Shown: in pieces, positions 27,103-36,676 of the stretch
Position numbering within the stretch: the first letter of the stretch is position 1
Layout: every line of letters begins with the position of its first letter
Program-made: the position numbers and the translations under genes
Assembly (NCBI GenBank): GCA_910577755.1
Contig: CAJTNL010000007.1
Span: 40,675 to 104,674 of the forward strand
Length of the DNA stretch: 64,000 bases
Direction of reading: 5' to 3'
Source of the DNA: an uncultured Eubacteriales bacterium
GTDB lineage: Bacteria > Bacillota > Clostridia > Oscillospirales > Acutalibacteraceae
The notes under the pieces: generated by a model
The model's input: the letters and a program-made list of their open reading frames with translations, nothing else
Databases searched by the model: none
Told to the model about the DNA's origin: nothing

Positions 27103-30100
27103 TACGTTCACCTCCATTTTCCATAAGCCACTCAATCATCTTATCTTTTTTCAAACAGATTTGTGTATTATGTCTGTCATCCTTTTCATGTTGACAAACA
27201 GCAAAATAAGAGCAATACTGACAGCCGTCATAATCACCCTGCAACGGATTTGCCTCGACATACCCCTGCTGTAACCTTTGCGCCATATTGCCGATTAAAT
27301 ATTCTATATAGTGCAGAATGCAATTCATTTCGTCTGCGCTTAGAATCGACTCTTTGGATTGCGGCGCTCCATTCTTCAGCGCTACAGGAATATAAATACC
27401 GTCTGCTTCTTCCTCCATACCGCAAATAATATTGGTATCATTAATTACAATACCGTTCATACGTAATTTTTTATTGATTTCTTTCTCTACTGTGTCAGGT
27501 CTTGCAGAACGGGGAACAGAAATGACTGGACGCGATGCCGGCATATAAAGCACACCTGCAGGCTGATATCTTCCACTTTGTATAAAAGCCGCTAAATAAA
27601 TCAGCATTTGCATATTTATTCCATGCATTACGTCTCCCAATTTAAACTCTTTTCTGCCGGTTTTATAATCAATCACCCGAATATAACGGACACCGTCCTG
27701 TTCCATGACGTCCGTACGATCGACTTTTCCTTCTACATACACAGAACCCCCATCCGGCAAAACCACCTGCAGCGGCTCTATATCGCCGCCCTCTGTTAAA
27801 GATAATTCATAACCGATAGGTTGAAACTGACTCTGCGCCAATTCTTTTGCAATATGCCGTATTATAGTCTGTGCAGAATCAGCAATGCGACGAAAAACAA
27901 ACCGAAACCGCGGTGTTTTATCCTTGTTTCCCCCCAGTTTCAAGTCTATATATTCTGAAATCAATATTTTAATGCTCTCCTGTAAGACAGCTTCTGTCAT
28001 CTTACAAATTTCAGACGCTCCATACAAGGCAAATATCTTTTCAAGTAAATAGTGAATAAAGCTTCCATATTCTAGTTGATCTATCTCTGCCACTCTCCGC
28101 TCTTTAATATTTAACCCATAGCGACAAAAATATTGAAAACTACATAAATAATATTGCTCAATTTGCGTAGCGGAAATTGATTTATTTTGAAACAGTTTTT
28201 TTGCATAATCCACATGCACAAAGCGGTGCACATGTTTTTTACAAGCATAATCCAGTGCAGCCAGACGTTCCCGATAACCATTCCTTTGTAAAAACAGCGC
28301 TTTTAACGTAGACTGTAATTTACTTGGACTTCGGTACTCCTTTGCCATCATAGAAAAAGCCGATTCAGCGGTGCAGGCCAGCCATGTTTTCTCTATACTT
28401 TTTTCTGTCTGGGTTTGCAGAAAAGGAAATATTTTTCTTATTTCCGATACTATTACAGACGGTGTTTTCACCTCTCCTGAAGCATCTGCACAATGCCATG
28501 TAATGTACAATTTGTGAGAAGCGCTGGTTACTGCGGTATACGCTAAATATTGCTCCTCAATAACTCTTTCCTCGACAGTGTCACTAAGAGAAATTCCTAA
28601 ATCAACAAACGTCCGCCGTTCCGTCTCACTAAAAATACTACCACTGGTCGGCACAGCTGGAAACTCCCCTTGTACTGCGCCAATTACAAACACCACTTTA
28701 GGTTGTGCGGGACGCATACGGTCTGCCGTACCTATCGTCACATGATCAAGGGTTTGTGGAATTCCTGCCACATCATAAGATAAAATCATAAGCCTAAGCA
28801 GTTCTGCAAAACGCTGTACGGTCAAAACTTCCCGCTCCAAAACAGATGCGCACTGATCTAAAATCTCCATTAAGATATTCCACAATCGCGCTTGTTGTTC
28901 AGCTTCTTCTAAACATCCTAACTGTTCCAGTTGATGAGACAACTTTTGCAAAGATACCGATACTTTTAAATCTTCCAATAACTGATAAATGGCTTTTGCA
29001 AAGATAAATCCATTTCCTTCCTGTATCCGCTTTTGCAAAGTAAGTAGCGGTTTCACTGCTCTTTCCCGTAATTGATTGATTTCCTTTAACCGTTTTTGCT
29101 GCTCTGAAGTTTGTTGTTCCACAAAACCATCAGCGTTGGCTGTCCATTCCATCATCCACTGTTTACCGGATAAATTCCATAAAAATGTATAATTTTCCAG
29201 CAGCGATATTTCGTAAGCTGTCAAACCTGCCAATCCTGTTTTCAAATAGTTAAACAGCTCATCTGACGAAAATCCGCTTTTCAGTACTTGTAAAGCCGAT
29301 AGCACTAAACACATCAACGGCTCAGAAAAAACAGAGCGCGGCGTATCCATAAAAAACGGTATCTCATACTGTTCTAAGGCAGCACCCAAAATGCTATGGT
29401 AGGAATCCAGCGTTCTGGAAATAATTGTAAAATCTTCATAACGGTAACCCTCATCCATCACCAAATTGCGAATAGCTGCGCCAATATAAGCCGCCTCACT
29501 GTATATGGTGTCTCCACAATATAAAGAGATGCATTGAGGCTCTAAGTGAACAGGTGTTTGTATCGGACGAAATAATTGTCTTTCTGCTTGCTTTAATGCT
29601 TCACTGGCAAAGCGGATACCGAATTGCAACATAACTGGTGCACATATCTGTACATGATTTTGTCTAGCCAGACGTATTAATACATGAGCCGTATGGCGCA
29701 CACGTGCAAAAACATCTGCACCTGTTCCACTATCTAATGTATCGCAAGTTAGCGATACGGTCACTTGCTGGGCTTGTATCATCATCAATTCTATTAAATC
29801 AAACTCCTGCTGTGTAAACCCCTTAAAAGAGTCAATATAAATATGGTAATCTGTAAAAAAAGCATGTTCCGTAAATGTAATTTTTAACCGCTGTAAATCA
29901 TCCAGCGGATCTAAATAACTTTGTGCTACCAACGCATCATAAGCCGATAAAATCAGACCTACTTCTTTCATTTTTTGCTTTAAAGTATCGTTCTCTGCAT
30001 GGTCTGCCGTTTCTATCAATACCGTAGGAGACACTGCACACACTTTCAGCTCAGCAGACATAGAAAGCATCAACGGAATCAGTTCCTCTGAACGGGAAAC

Positions 30101-30421
30101 ATAAAACTGTAAATGCTCCTTTACCTCTTCTAAAGCAAGACTCATAAATAAATGGCGACCGCTGTCGTCCAACTTCGGTATACTACTGCCGCCAAAAGCA
30201 CGAAACGCCATATCTCCAAGACGAGTAAAGCTCATAACATCCACTTTATGTACTTGGTGCGGACCTAATAATTTTAGCATTGCCTTTTCTGTTTCAAAAG
30301 AATATTGCTCCGGCACCAAAACAATCACTTTATGCTCATTATGTTGTATCAACGATTTTATTTGCTCTTTGATATAATGCGTTTTACCGCTACCAGCCCC
30401 CCCCAGCACGAATCCCAACAT
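27062..30421 (-). CDS. addB: ATP-dependent helicase/nuclease subunit B
   Basis: 1119 aa. The N-terminal P-loop is LGGAGSGKTHYI; the rest of the helicase fold is degenerate, as normal for AddB. The C-terminal nuclease has VEGKVDRTDVME and VIDYKTGRKEFKL. The cysteines expected for the structural 4Fe-4S cluster are visible as YLCSFQYFC before the nuclease and CQYCSYFAVC at the end. With AddA it repairs double-strand breaks, and it is first of the minus-strand block. The ribosome-binding site is TAGGAGAG. Confidence 0.97.
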   Translation of the reverse strand: MLGFVLGGAGSGKTHYIKEQIKSLIQHNEHKVIVLVPEQYSFETEKAMLKLLGPHQVHKVDVMSFTRLGDMAFRAFGGSSIPKLDDSGRHLFMSLALEEVKEHLQFYVSRSEELIPLMLSMSAELKVCAVSPTVLIETADHAENDTLKQKMKEVGLILSAYDALVAQSYLDPLDDLQRLKITFTEHAFFTDYHIYIDSFKGFTQQEFDLIELMMIQAQQVTVSLTCDTLDSGTGADVFARVRHTAHVLIRLARQNHVQICAPVMLQFGIRFASEALKQAERQLFRPIQTPVHLEPQCISLYCGDTIYSEAAYIGAAIRNLVMDEGYRYEDFTIISRTLDSYHSILGAALEQYEIPFFMDTPRSVFSEPLMCLVLSALQVLKSGFSSDELFNYLKTGLAGLTAYEISLLENYTFLWNLSGKQWMMEWTANADGFVEQQTSEQQKRLKEINQLRERAVKPLLTLQKRIQEGNGFIFAKAIYQLLEDLKVSVSLQKLSHQLEQLGCLEEAEQQARLWNILMEILDQCASVLEREVLTVQRFAELLRLMILSYDVAGIPQTLDHVTIGTADRMRPAQPKVVFVIGAVQGEFPAVPTSGSIFSETERRTFVDLGISLSDTVEERVIEEQYLAYTAVTSASHKLYITWHCADASGEVKTPSVIVSEIRKIFPFLQTQTEKSIEKTWLACTAESAFSMMAKEYRSPSKLQSTLKALFLQRNGYRERLAALDYACKKHVHRFVHVDYAKKLFQNKSISATQIEQYYLCSFQYFCRYGLNIKERRVAEIDQLEYGSFIHYLLEKIFALYGASEICKMTEAVLQESIKILISEYIDLKLGGNKDKTPRFRFVFRRIADSAQTIIRHIAKELAQSQFQPIGYELSLTEGGDIEPLQVVLPDGGSVYVEGKVDRTDVMEQDGVRYIRVIDYKTGRKEFKLGDVMHGINMQMLIYLAAFIQSGRYQPAGVLYMPASRPVISVPRSARPDTVEKEINKKLRMNGIVINDTNIICGMEEEADGIYIPVALKNGAPQSKESILSADEMNCILHYIEYLIGNMAQRLQQGYVEANPLQGDYDGCQYCSYFAVCQHEKDDRHNTQICLKKDKMIEWLMENGGERNEQSVDAGAAKCD

Positions 30422-30534
30422 AAAATCTCTCCTATTTCTATTTAAAACATAAAATTTTGTATTTTATTATACCATAAATGCAACACATAAAAAAGACGCT
30501 GTTTTTTTCATTCTACTCTACATATCAAATAAAA

Positions 30535-30560
30535 ATGAAGCGAGCAAATTGCCCGCTTCA
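30535..30560 (-). terminator. Terminator after the tspO region
   Basis: GAAGCG and CGCTTC pair with inner GC/GC, and TTTTTATTT follows on the minus strand. It separates the region around tspO from addB. Confidence 0.7.
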
Positions 30561-30773
30561 AGTGTATGAATAAACTACAAAAAGATATTCTAGCATTTCG
30601 ACTGAGAGATTAAAACCCTTGCAACTTGCTGAAAGTTGCCGTAAACTATATGAAGTTATAAAGTGTGTAACAATAGTATTTCAGCTTTGAAATGCTTTAT
30701 TTTATATTGTAGAACAATATAAAATATATTGCACAAAATTCATAAAAACCTTAATAACAATATTTTCTTCTAT
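30561..30773. other. Gap between addB terminator and tspO
   Basis: About 210 bases without a supported gene. A short repeat of the TTGCAACTT/AAGTTGC type near 30632-30650 can form a small hairpin. Nothing else is recognisable. Confidence 0.5.
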
Positions 30774-31235
30774 TTAGTTGAGCAGATAAATAGAAAAATT
30801 AAGATATCCGGCAAATGTAACCCACAGTAAATATGGAACCAACAGATATCCTGCAAACTTGGATATTTTGAAAAACAGAATCATTGTTACAAGAATGAAA
30901 AACCATAGAATAACCAACCAGATAAAAGCAAATAAATAAGCCTTTAGGTTGAAAAAAATAATAGACCAAAAACAGTTTAATACAAGTTGTATTCCGTAAA
31001 TGACTAAAGCAGAACGATTCAGTTTTCCTGATATAAGAACAAAATACGAAGCACTCCCCATCAGAATGTATAAGATTGTCCACACTATCGGAAACAGCCA
31101 TCCTGGAGGAGTAAGCATCGGTTTATTCAGCGTTTGAAAAGTTTCCATACCACCACGTGTTAAAACTCCTGCTAAACCTTCAACGGCGAGTGGTAGTGAA
31201 ATACACAAAATTAGTTTTTTCCATTCTATTTTCAA
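30774..31235 (-). CDS. tspO: TspO/MBR family membrane protein
   Basis: 153 aa with five hydrophobic segments. The TspO signature is seen in LNKPMLTPPGWLFPIVWTIL and MGSASYFV, then WSIIFFNLKAYLFAFIWLVI and LLVPYLLWVTFAGYLNFSIY. TspO proteins bind porphyrins, tetrapyrroles or sterols in the membrane and are linked to stress responses; the ligand here is unknown. Translation starts at TTG with AGGTG close upstream. It appears monocistronic. Confidence 0.92.
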   Translation of the reverse strand: MKIEWKKLILCISLPLAVEGLAGVLTRGGMETFQTLNKPMLTPPGWLFPIVWTILYILMGSASYFVLISGKLNRSALVIYGIQLVLNCFWSIIFFNLKAYLFAFIWLVILWFFILVTMILFFKISKFAGYLLVPYLLWVTFAGYLNFSIYLLN

Positions 31236-31355
31236 AAAATCACCTCACTTAAGTGTAATATATGTTATTATCTATAAAGGTATACATTAACATTTAAACG
31301 AGGATTCGGTTTTATAGCTTTAAATACGCAGCATAAAACCCAACTTTTAGGTAAT

Positions 31356-31387
31356 AGAAAAACCCCGATTTTATCGGGGTTTTTCTT
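31356..31387 (-). terminator. Terminator after tRNA-Leu
   Basis: AACCCCGA pairs with TCGGGGTT around a four-base loop, with A and T runs on both sides, so it can act in either direction. It lies 27 bases downstream of the tRNA 3' end. Confidence 0.85.
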
Positions 31388-31413
31388 AACATATCTTTTT
31401 TACGTTCCTATTA

Positions 31414-31500
31414 TGGTGCTGGTAGCCAGACTTGAACTGGCACGGTATTGCTACCGAGGGATTTTAAGTCCCTTGTGTCTGCCGATTCCACCATACCAGC
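31414..31500 (-). tRNA. tRNA-Leu (anticodon UAA)
   Basis: The minus strand folds into a class II tRNA: acceptor arms GCTGGTA and TACCAGC, a D arm with GGTGGAATCGGCAGAC, the anticodon loop CTTAAAA giving UAA, a long variable arm TCGGTAGCAATACCG and the T loop GTTCAAGTC. Discriminator A and CCA (31414-31416) are encoded. It reads UUA codons, which are very frequent in this AT-rich genome. Confidence 0.95.
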
Positions 31501-31514
31501 GCGGAATATTTGTT

Positions 31515-31543
31515 ATTATAGCATAGACAAAGTAAAAAATCAA
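31515..31543 (-). promoter_or_regulatory. Promoter of tRNA-Leu
   Basis: TTGATT, a 17-nt spacer ending in TGC, and TATAAT on the minus strand. The perfect extended -10 element ends 15 bases before the tRNA 5' end. Confidence 0.75.
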
Positions 31544-31671
31544 GCATTTTATCCATTTAATCTAAATTTTATTAAATATAAATGATAAATATAAAATAAC
31601 AGTTGTCTTGACCGTCATAACAAATGTTCCTCTGAGTCAATAGATCAAAATAGTTGTAAAAGATGGAAGTG

Positions 31672-32835
31672 TTACTCATCATCCATGATCCCAGGTATAT
31701 AAATATCCTGTTTACGATAGTATTCTTTAGTTTCTTCCACCTTATATACTTCCGATTTATGTTTTTCCCATAACATCGTCAGAGCATATAAATTAATCCA
31801 AATTTCATTATTGCTCTCTTTTTGAGATTCATCAAAAATCAACTGCATACCCAAATGCAAATGCGGCACCTCAATGTTGTTAGCATTTTCTTTCGTGCTA
31901 TAACCCGTATGGCCGACATAGCCAATTACATCGCCGGCTTTGACAACTCTACCTTCTTCTATCCCTTCTGCATATGGACGATTTTGCCGTAAATGTGCAT
32001 AATAATAATATCTGGTACTGTCTAAACTGCGAATTCCTAAACGCCAGCCTCCATATTGATTCCAGCCGACCGCTTCCACAATGCCGGATTCAATTGCAAT
32101 AACCGGCGTACCAGTTTGCGCCATGAAGTCGTGCCCTAAATGCTGACGTTTATATCCATAAGTACGCTGTGCACCAAAGTCGTCATAATGATCAAAGGGA
32201 TAATTTTTTGCAATAGGAGAATATGCAATTAATCCGTACTCCTCCTGCATAACTGTTTCTCCATTTTCATCTGTCGTTTTAGTTTGATATGCACCTACCA
32301 TCCCTCCTAAAATCGCTGTATATACCTCACTATAATAAGAATAATACTTCATACCATCAGTTAATTCGTTCATGGTTTTTCCATCTATTAATTGTTTAAC
32401 CAGTGCATCCATGTCGCTGCTCTTATAATGAGAGAATTCTCCCCCGTATTTCGCGCCTAAATATGCCAGCAAATCAATCCAGCTTATGTCTAGCTTTGAA
32501 TCGTCTTGATGACTCTTCACATCAATTTGCAAAGCTTTTTCTAAAGCTACATAGGGTACGTTAAATTCAACATATTTTATAAAATCTTTTTTTACCTCTC
32601 CTGTTGACTGTGTATCAGCTAACGATGAAACGTCGTCATTTATAGCAGAATCTCTGGTAGATGCTTGCTCGTATGCTACCAGAGATTCTTCAGACAACTG
32701 TTCTATCTGCATATCATAAACGCTGCCTGTCTGTGTACAGTAAATACCTATAATTACGCTTGCAACGACACCGCTTACACCAACGCAGATAACAGAAATA
32801 ATAAGAATTGTTTTACGTTTTATTTTATAAATCAT
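31672..32835 (-). CDS. Membrane-anchored M23 family metallopeptidase
   Basis: 387 aa from MIYKIKRKT, with GGGGGA upstream. An N-terminal hydrophobic segment (about 10-32) anchors or exports it. A low-complexity linker and a unique middle domain (about 70-190) follow. The C-terminal LytM/M23 domain has the zinc ligands HLGHDF (H-x3-D) and HLHLG, with GIVEAVGWNQYGGW and GDVIGYVGHTGYS. It probably cuts peptidoglycan cross-bridges or stems outside the membrane. A SpoIIQ-like sporulation role is possible but not shown. It lies 59 bases downstream of a small conserved-looking gene. Confidence 0.85.
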   Translation of the reverse strand: MIYKIKRKTILIISVICVGVSGVVASVIIGIYCTQTGSVYDMQIEQLSEESLVAYEQASTRDSAINDDVSSLADTQSTGEVKKDFIKYVEFNVPYVALEKALQIDVKSHQDDSKLDISWIDLLAYLGAKYGGEFSHYKSSDMDALVKQLIDGKTMNELTDGMKYYSYYSEVYTAILGGMVGAYQTKTTDENGETVMQEEYGLIAYSPIAKNYPFDHYDDFGAQRTYGYKRQHLGHDFMAQTGTPVIAIESGIVEAVGWNQYGGWRLGIRSLDSTRYYYYAHLRQNRPYAEGIEEGRVVKAGDVIGYVGHTGYSTKENANNIEVPHLHLGMQLIFDESQKESNNEIWINLYALTMLWEKHKSEVYKVEETKEYYRKQDIYIPGIMDDE

Positions 32836-32894
32836 ATTGCTATCCCCCACTCTTGTTCATTCTTATGAAACAAAAGTAAGAAATATTTCCCTAA

Positions 32895-33128
32895 TTATAA
32901 ATCATCTGCGTCTTGCACAGGCGATTCGTCGTCATATGTCATACCAGTATAACTTCCCAATACATCTGAGAAAATTGGACCTTCCGTATTCGAAAACTGC
33001 CCAACAGGAGTTTTCATCTTTTGATTGCTTTCTGCGGTCTGTATATTTCGCAAGGTAGCCGCAATATTTTTAATTCTTCTTGCCTTTATAAAAGATTTTT
33101 TATTCCGGTGATATTCATAATGCCGCAT
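32895..33128 (-). CDS. Small hypothetical protein
   Basis: 77 aa from MRHYEYHRNKKSF, chosen because AAGGAGATG precedes this ATG; the open frame extends to 33197. The N-terminal third is basic (HRNKKSFIKARRIKN). The rest is polar and acidic, ending GSYTGMTYDDESPVQDADDL. The GSYTG...DADDL ending looks like a conserved tail found in Clostridia small proteins without known function. There is no signal or membrane segment. It is just upstream of the M23 peptidase gene and could be co-transcribed. Confidence 0.65.
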   Translation of the reverse strand: MRHYEYHRNKKSFIKARRIKNIAATLRNIQTAESNQKMKTPVGQFSNTEGPIFSDVLGSYTGMTYDDESPVQDADDL

Positions 33129-33311
33129 GCTATACATCTCCTTATTTAAACAAATACTGCATATAAAATATTCCATCTCTATTATAAGTAAGAACATCGC
33201 AATTATTACAAATAAATTAAATTTTAGCTGGAATTAATATATTATTGTTTCCCTGCAAAAACACACAGTTCTTTTTTTATAAACACAATTGTAAAAATTA
33301 TATAAAGCTAC

Positions 33312-33339
33312 TGTTTTTTCTGCCATAACGTGCTATACT
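33312..33339 (+). promoter_or_regulatory. Candidate extended -10 promoter of the ROK kinase gene
   Basis: TGCTATACT is an extended -10 element at 33331-33339. The -35 element (TGTTTT at 33312) is poor. It lies 27 bases before the start codon. Confidence 0.5.
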
Positions 33340-33366
33340 TTTTATGAAAAAAGAGGTGTATTAGTA

Positions 33367-34323
33367 TTGTATTATTTAGGTATAGACCTTGGGGGCACAA
33401 ATATTGCAGCAGGAGTCATTAATAAGCAATATCGTCTTGTTGGCCGCAGTAAACAGAAAACACACATACCTTGCAGTGAACAGGAAATGTGTGAACAATT
33501 AGCAACCTCTGCATTATCAGCCTTACAAGATGCAAATTTAACATTAAACGATATTCCTTGGATTGGTGTTGGCAGTCCAGGCTCTATTGATCGTGCAAAC
33601 GGTATAATTACCTTTTCAAGTAATTTACAATTTAGGCAGTTTCCATTAGAAAGATTACTAAGAGAAAGGCTAAACAAAAAAGTTTTAATTGAAAATGATG
33701 CAAAAGCTGCTGCTCTTGGAGAATTTATGGCAGGCGCACTGATAGGTGCAAATAACGCCCTTGCTATCACGTTAGGAACAGGTGTTGGATGTGGTATCAT
33801 CATCAATAAACAAATCTACCGTGGCTCTAACGCATCATCCGGAGAAATGGGACATATGGTCATTGTACGCAACGGCAGGCCTTGCGGCTGCGGCAGAAAA
33901 GGCTGCTGGGAACAATATGCCTCAGCAAACGGTTTGAAACAGACCACAAAAGAATTTATTTGCAAGGAACCAGAACAAGCAAACTATTTACTTTCGTTAA
34001 TTGAACATGATTTAAATAAAATCAGCGGAAAAACGGCGTTTGAGGCAATGAAAAACGGAGATGCGCTTGGCACAAAAATATGCCATTCCTATATTGAAAT
34101 GCTAGGCTGTGGTTTAACTAATGCGGTAAATATCTTTCAACCAGACATTATTTGTATCGGCGGCGGTGTTTGTAATGAAGGAGAAGCGCTTTTAAGGCCT
34201 TTACAAATATTGATTGAAGCAGAACGTTATCCAGTTGAACAAACACATCCTTTCATTCTTTGTAAGGCCCTGTTAGGAAACGACGCTGGAATCATTGGCG
34301 CTGCATTGCTGGGATTAGAGTAA
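33367..34323 (+). CDS. ROK-family sugar kinase, probably glucokinase
   Basis: 318 aa. It starts at TTG with AGAGGTG upstream and reads YYLGIDLGGTNIAAGVI (phosphate-binding loop). The ROK signature is ALAITLGTGVGCGII with GEMGHMVI, and the zinc site is CGCGRKGCWEQYAS. ENDAKAAALGEF contains the catalytic Asp. Bacterial glucokinases of this type phosphorylate glucose with ATP at the start of glycolysis. A repressor role is unlikely because no HTH domain is present. It is monocistronic and flanked by a strong terminator. Confidence 0.92.
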   Translation: MYYLGIDLGGTNIAAGVINKQYRLVGRSKQKTHIPCSEQEMCEQLATSALSALQDANLTLNDIPWIGVGSPGSIDRANGIITFSSNLQFRQFPLERLLRERLNKKVLIENDAKAAALGEFMAGALIGANNALAITLGTGVGCGIIINKQIYRGSNASSGEMGHMVIVRNGRPCGCGRKGCWEQYASANGLKQTTKEFICKEPEQANYLLSLIEHDLNKISGKTAFEAMKNGDALGTKICHSYIEMLGCGLTNAVNIFQPDIICIGGGVCNEGEALLRPLQILIEAERYPVEQTHPFILCKALLGNDAGIIGAALLGLE

Positions 34324-34417
34324 AATAAAATATACGCATTGTAAAGTAAAGAAAACAAATGTATTAAATAAAACTAATACATTAAACAAATTCACTCTGT
34401 TAAATATATACTTTATC

Positions 34418-34466
34418 AATAAAGACTCTGTCACGGACAATGTGTCGTTGACGGAGTCTTTATTGA
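34418..34466. terminator. Bidirectional terminator between the ROK kinase and HlyIII genes
   Basis: CAATAAAGACTC at 34418-34429 and GAGTCTTTATTG at 34455-34466 are exact reverse complements, with GTCA/TGAC further in. It serves two converging genes. Confidence 0.8.
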
Positions 34467-34494
34467 ACCTTAAATAAGATGGCAAGAAATAATA

Positions 34495-35178
34495 TTAAAA
34501 ACGTGTAGCAATACTCAATACTACAAAAAAATGAAAAACACTCGCCGCTAATACAAATACATGAAATATAGTATGCATATATGCAAGTTTTTTGCCTTTG
34601 GTAAAAAAGATGACCCCTACGGTATAAAGAACACCACCAGCTATTAACATCGACAATTCTAAAACATTGAGATTCTGCACCACTGGTTTTACAATAAAAA
34701 TGCACGACCAACCTATACCAAGGTAACATACCATAGAAAGCTTCTCAAATCGCTGTAAATCTATAACTTTTAGCATAATTCCTACAATGGAAACCGCCCA
34801 TATAACACCTAGCATCGTCCAACAAAGAGCACCACCAATTGCAATGACTAATATTGGCGTATAGGTTCCTGAAATCATAAGGAAAATAGTACAATGATCT
34901 AGAATTTGAAATACCTTTTTTCCTTTATTTACAGGCAGTCCGTGATATATAGTGGAAATAAGATATAACAAAACCATAGAAACACTATAACACAGCAAAC
35001 TAAAAATATGCGCTGTTGTTTTAGGTGTAAATAACATAAGCAATGTAAGGGCCGCTATAGATAATCCGGCCCCTATACCATGGCTAATTGCATTCCAAAC
35101 TTCTTCGCCAAGGGAATACTGAGGAAGATGTAACAAACCACGACGCTGCGCTCTTGTTATTTGTTTAATCCCTTCCAT
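34495..35178 (-). CDS. Hemolysin III / PAQR family membrane protein
   Basis: 227 aa with seven hydrophobic segments. Conserved histidines and acidic residues of the family appear in WNAISHGIGAGLS, YLISTIYHGLP, LDHCTIFLMISGTYTP and HTIFHVFVLAASVFHFF; these form the zinc-binding centre of PAQR proteins. Bacterial members are called hemolysin III, though the physiological role (perhaps lipid or ion homeostasis) is unsettled. It is monocistronic. Confidence 0.92.
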   Translation of the reverse strand: MEGIKQITRAQRRGLLHLPQYSLGEEVWNAISHGIGAGLSIAALTLLMLFTPKTTAHIFSLLCYSVSMVLLYLISTIYHGLPVNKGKKVFQILDHCTIFLMISGTYTPILVIAIGGALCWTMLGVIWAVSIVGIMLKVIDLQRFEKLSMVCYLGIGWSCIFIVKPVVQNLNVLELSMLIAGGVLYTVGVIFFTKGKKLAYMHTIFHVFVLAASVFHFFVVLSIATRF

Positions 35179-35435
35179 TTCAACACTCTTTTCTATTATA
35201 AATTAACGTCAAATTGTACACGATTATATATTTTTATCTTAATATGGACATATCTGAAAGTCAACTCATACAAGAAAAATTCACAAACTATCTATAACAG
35301 TTTGACATTCACTACTTTCAGCATCACCCGAACAATTCGCTCTTTCATATAGTTTATCCTATAAAATTATAAAAAATCAATGACCAATTAAATTATTATT
35401 ATAACGAACACCTAACATCATGCGGTATCTATAAA
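35179..35435. other. Intergenic gap upstream of the HlyIII gene
   Basis: AT-rich spacer of about 250 bases with no open frame, RNA structure or repeat that I can support. It must hold the HlyIII promoter on the minus strand. Confidence 0.5.
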
Positions 35436-36266
35436 CTATTTTAAAGACATCATAGCCGCCATACCTCCTCTCTGCGCCCCCATTGCACGATGTGAATACA
35501 GTAAGTCACAATGACATTTCGTACATACGTGACCAACCATTATTTGACGTTCCGGTACACCAGCAGCCATAATAATTCTGCGATTGACCTCCCAAAGATT
35601 TAGCATATATTTATCCGCACCAACAGCATGTAAACATTCATGAGGGGTAATCTGCTCCAACGCCATCACCTTTTCGTATACAGGTACATCTACTTCATAA
35701 CAACAGTTACCAATAGACGGTCCTATAGCCACAATTAAATCAGCAGGATTACTGCCAAACTCCGTTTGCATTGCCTCTGTCATACAAGCACCCATTTTCA
35801 AAACAGTTCCACGCCAGCCTGCATGTGCTAAACCTATAGCACGTTTAACAGGGTCTACAAAATAAAGCGGTACACAATCCGCATAATAAGTAACTAATAC
35901 AATACCAGATTCATTGGTAAGAAGCCCGTCTACACTGCGCATATCCTGTGGCTTCCAAATACCACTGCCAGCATGTTGTGATGTTACGCGACGTATCTCT
36001 GTATGGTGATCCTGTGCGGAAGCAACCAGTTTGTAAAAATCAAAACCCACGGCATTACAAAAGAGATGATAGTTTTGCAAAACATTACCATCACTGTCGC
36101 CACGGTTAAAACTCAAATTCATCGTTTTAAATTCATGCTCACTGACTCCACCTATCCGCGTAGAAAACGCATGGGTTAAAAACGGTAATGCCGTAAGTGC
36201 AGGAAAAGTCAAAAAAGCTACGCCTTGTTGCTCCTGTAATTCCATATTGCCTATCGTTTGTTTCAC
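35436..36266 (-). CDS. pgeF: Peptidoglycan editing factor PgeF (YfiH/laccase-domain)
   Basis: 276 aa, starting at GTG with TAGGAGAG eight bases upstream. The multicopper-like fold has the histidine/cysteine site in VTYYADCVPLYF, GLAHAGWRGTV and RRGGMA, and the entry segment HAFSTRIGGVSEHEFKTMNLSF is typical. YfiH-type enzymes remove wrongly inserted serine from peptidoglycan precursors, and related proteins act on purine nucleosides. It lies 15 bases after a small membrane gene and may share its transcript with rqcH. Confidence 0.9.
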   Translation of the reverse strand: MKQTIGNMELQEQQGVAFLTFPALTALPFLTHAFSTRIGGVSEHEFKTMNLSFNRGDSDGNVLQNYHLFCNAVGFDFYKLVASAQDHHTEIRRVTSQHAGSGIWKPQDMRSVDGLLTNESGIVLVTYYADCVPLYFVDPVKRAIGLAHAGWRGTVLKMGACMTEAMQTEFGSNPADLIVAIGPSIGNCCYEVDVPVYEKVMALEQITPHECLHAVGADKYMLNLWEVNRRIIMAAGVPERQIMVGHVCTKCHCDLLYSHRAMGAQRGGMAAMMSLK

Positions 36267-36281
36267 AATAAAACTCTCCTA

Positions 36282-36656
36282 TTATCGTAATCTCCCCGCT
36301 CTTCTTCTACCGTTTATTGTGTAAAATATAATAATAAGTACAGCATAGACACCTGCAACGATACCAACGGTAATATCTAACCACAGGGGAAAACCACCTA
36401 CCATTATACGAATAAAGTAAGCAAGTGATGCAAACAAAATTAAAACTGCGCCATTATTGACCACTAATAAACGATCAGACTGATCGCTTCTCAGCGCCAT
36501 TAAATTAAAGCGGACAAAAATAAATTCCATTGCCGTTACTGCAATACATAAATATAAATGAGTATTTCCTTGTGTATATAACGCAGCCAGAACACCAAAT
36601 AATATGGATGAAATTGCACCGCATATCATAGCAATATAAGAAAACATTTTGCTCAT
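36282..36656 (-). CDS. Small four-helix membrane protein, unknown function
   Basis: 124 aa with four hydrophobic segments (about 5-27, 32-52, 63-85, 90-115) and a basic tail GRRRAGRLR. CGGAGG precedes the ATG. I do not recognise a family. It sits between rqcH and pgeF with short gaps, so it is probably co-transcribed with them. Confidence 0.7.
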   Translation of the reverse strand: MSKMFSYIAMICGAISSILFGVLAALYTQGNTHLYLCIAVTAMEFIFVRFNLMALRSDQSDRLLVVNNGAVLILFASLAYFIRIMVGGFPLWLDITVGIVAGVYAVLIIIFYTINGRRRAGRLR

Positions 36657-36676
36657 AATAAACCTCCGTCGGTTGT

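Noticed and set aside
30561..30773. Small structured RNA (6S or SRP RNA) downstream of tspO
   Set aside because: Only a short weak hairpin is visible and none of the conserved signatures of these RNAs.
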